From Phoenicibacter congonensis (lineage in GTDB: Bacteria > Actinomycetota > Coriobacteriia > Coriobacteriales > Eggerthellaceae), in assembly GCA_030530045.1 (NCBI GenBank), contig JAUMVS010000011.1, positions 1 to 22,407 on the forward strand: a stretch of DNA of 22,407 bases, given 5' to 3'. Position 1 is the stretch's first letter. Each line of letters opens with the position of its first letter. The translations under genes were made by a program, and so were the position numbers. This document shows positions 21,326 through 22,407 of the stretch, in pieces. A model generated the notes under the pieces. The model searched no databases and was not told the origin of the DNA. It was given only the letters and a program-made list of their open reading frames with translations.

Positions 21326-22407
21326 ATGGCACCATTAACAAAAAGACTTCCAAGGCAGCTCAAGAACAACTGGACGAGATATCTCGCTCTGTTCTTGATG
21401 TTCATTTTCTTCGTGGGAATTTGCGCTGGATTTAAAGCGGCGTGCACCTCGATGCAAAAGATTAGTAGTGAGGAGCGCGACACCTATGTCGTCGAGGACG
21501 GGCGCTTTACTTCAAATTTTCAGATTTCTGGCGATGTAATTGATAAAGTCGAGGCGAAAGGTGTGAAGGTCAGTGAGCTTTTTTCGCTCGAGACTTCTGC
21601 CACCTACGAAACTGGCAACAACGGCTGCGACTTTAGAGTTTATAAAGACAGAACCGACGTTGATCTGCTTGCCTATCACGAAGGCACAGCGCCAAAAGCC
21701 AGTGACGAGATTGTGCTCGACCGCAACTTTTGCGTGAGCAACGAGATTAGCATCGGCGACAAAATCACCGTTGAAGGTGTCGATTATAAAGTCGTTGGCA
21801 TCGTTTCGTCTCCTGATAACGTCATGCTTTTCAAAAACACCAGCGACATGATGGGCAACTCCATTTCCTTTGGCATGGGCTGGGTGGCTAGTGATGGCTT
21901 TGACAACATTCGCAGCGCAGGCGCTAACATTTCCTACAATTACGCATTTGTTTGCAATGACCGCAGCCTTTCTAGCAGCGACAGAATTGATCTCGAGACC
22001 GAGATTTCCGACGTCTTGACCGATGAAAAAGTGACGCTTTCATCATTCTTGGATTGCGATTCGAACAGTGGAATTACATTTGCAAAGGACGACTTTGAAG
22101 GTGACTCAGCCATCATGGACGCAATGCTCATCATCATTGTTGTGCTGTTTGCATTCATTTTTGCAGTGCTGATTGGCTCAACAATCGACGGCGAAAGTGC
22201 AGTCATCGGCACTCTCATGGCGTCGGGCTATCGCAAGGGCGAAATCCTTCGGCACTACATGGTTTTGCCGACACTCACAGGCCTTTTTGGCACGCTGTTT
22301 GGCAACTTGTTCGGCTACACCGCTTGCATCGGTTATGTTGCCAGCCTTTATTACACAAGCTACAGCTTGCCACCGTTTGAGGTGACGTTTGACTGGGGCG
22401 TTTTCCT
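21326..22407 (+). CDS. FtsX-like ABC transporter permease (partial, runs off the window)
   Basis: From ATG 21326 the frame is open to the window end (360 complete codons). A basic N-terminus (KRLPRQLKNNW) leads into membrane segment 1 (about 19-37). An extracytoplasmic domain (about 40-262) follows, containing a MacB-like core patch IVLDRNF...IGDKITVEGVDYKVVGIVSSPD. Membrane segment 2 is at about 264-285, then GTLMASGYRKGEILRHYMVLPTLTGLFG, the FtsX-domain coupling region, and further helices. This is the FtsX/MacB permease layout, and large forms often duplicate the FtsX domain further on. Weak ribosome site GAGG at 21312-21315. The pair lacks a nearby sensor kinase or regulator in the window, so substrate is unknown. 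Confidence 0.88.
   Translation, partial: MAPLTKRLPRQLKNNWTRYLALFLMFIFFVGICAGFKAACTSMQKISSEERDTYVVEDGRFTSNFQISGDVIDKVEAKGVKVSELFSLETSATYETGNNGCDFRVYKDRTDVDLLAYHEGTAPKASDEIVLDRNFCVSNEISIGDKITVEGVDYKVVGIVSSPDNVMLFKNTSDMMGNSISFGMGWVASDGFDNIRSAGANISYNYAFVCNDRSLSSSDRIDLETEISDVLTDEKVTLSSFLDCDSNSGITFAKDDFEGDSAIMDAMLIIIVVLFAFIFAVLIGSTIDGESAVIGTLMASGYRKGEILRHYMVLPTLTGLFGTLFGNLFGYTACIGYVASLYYTSYSLPPFEVTFDWGVF

Overview
The window reads as a chromosomal stretch from a moderate-GC bacterium with almost every gene on the + strand. The gene content (tig-clpP-clpX next to valS, thrS, prfA-prmC and serC-serA; a CtpC-like P-type ATPase with a small PacL-like partner) suggests an anaerobic member of the Actinomycetota class Coriobacteriia, possibly an Atopobiaceae relative. 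This placement is inferred from protein style and gene order only; there is no rRNA in the window.

Layout. 1-816: a membrane-anchored DUF4430 protein. 818-845: a terminator shared with the convergent serine/threonine transporter gene sstT (- strand). A tRNA-Leu(UAG) gene sits 34 nt upstream of sstT on the same strand with no visible terminator between them. 2327-2435: a palindrome-rich divergent control region. 2436-13008: a long co-directional block of protein-quality and translation genes: tig, clpP, clpX, valS, a membrane zinc-ribbon protein, thrS, prfA and prmC. The tig product lacks the FKBP/PPIase domain. The thrS leader carries two hairpins, one of which looks like a tRNA-Thr anticodon arm. 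13102-15794: serC and serA (serine synthesis) ending at a strong terminator. 16012-18463: a two-gene metal P-type ATPase unit with its own promoter and terminator. 18722-20233: an AlsT-type Na+:alanine symporter with terminator. 20291-20604: a gene-poor spacer with GC-rich repeated octamers, a 20-bp palindrome, a possible 11-codon ORF and an extended -10 promoter. 20605-22407: an ABC-transporter ATPase and an FtsX-like permease that runs off the window.

How the parts fit. Trigger factor folds nascent chains and ClpXP degrades failed ones. ValRS, ThrRS, RF1 and the RF1 methylase PrmC serve translation. SstT and AlsT import small amino acids, while SerC and SerA make serine. The features most worth a second look are the thrS leader, the PacL-like/P-ATPase pair, the PPIase-less trigger factor, and the palindromes at 2343-2372, 15971-15992 and 20516-20535. 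No CRISPR array, insertion sequence, prophage or rRNA is visible.
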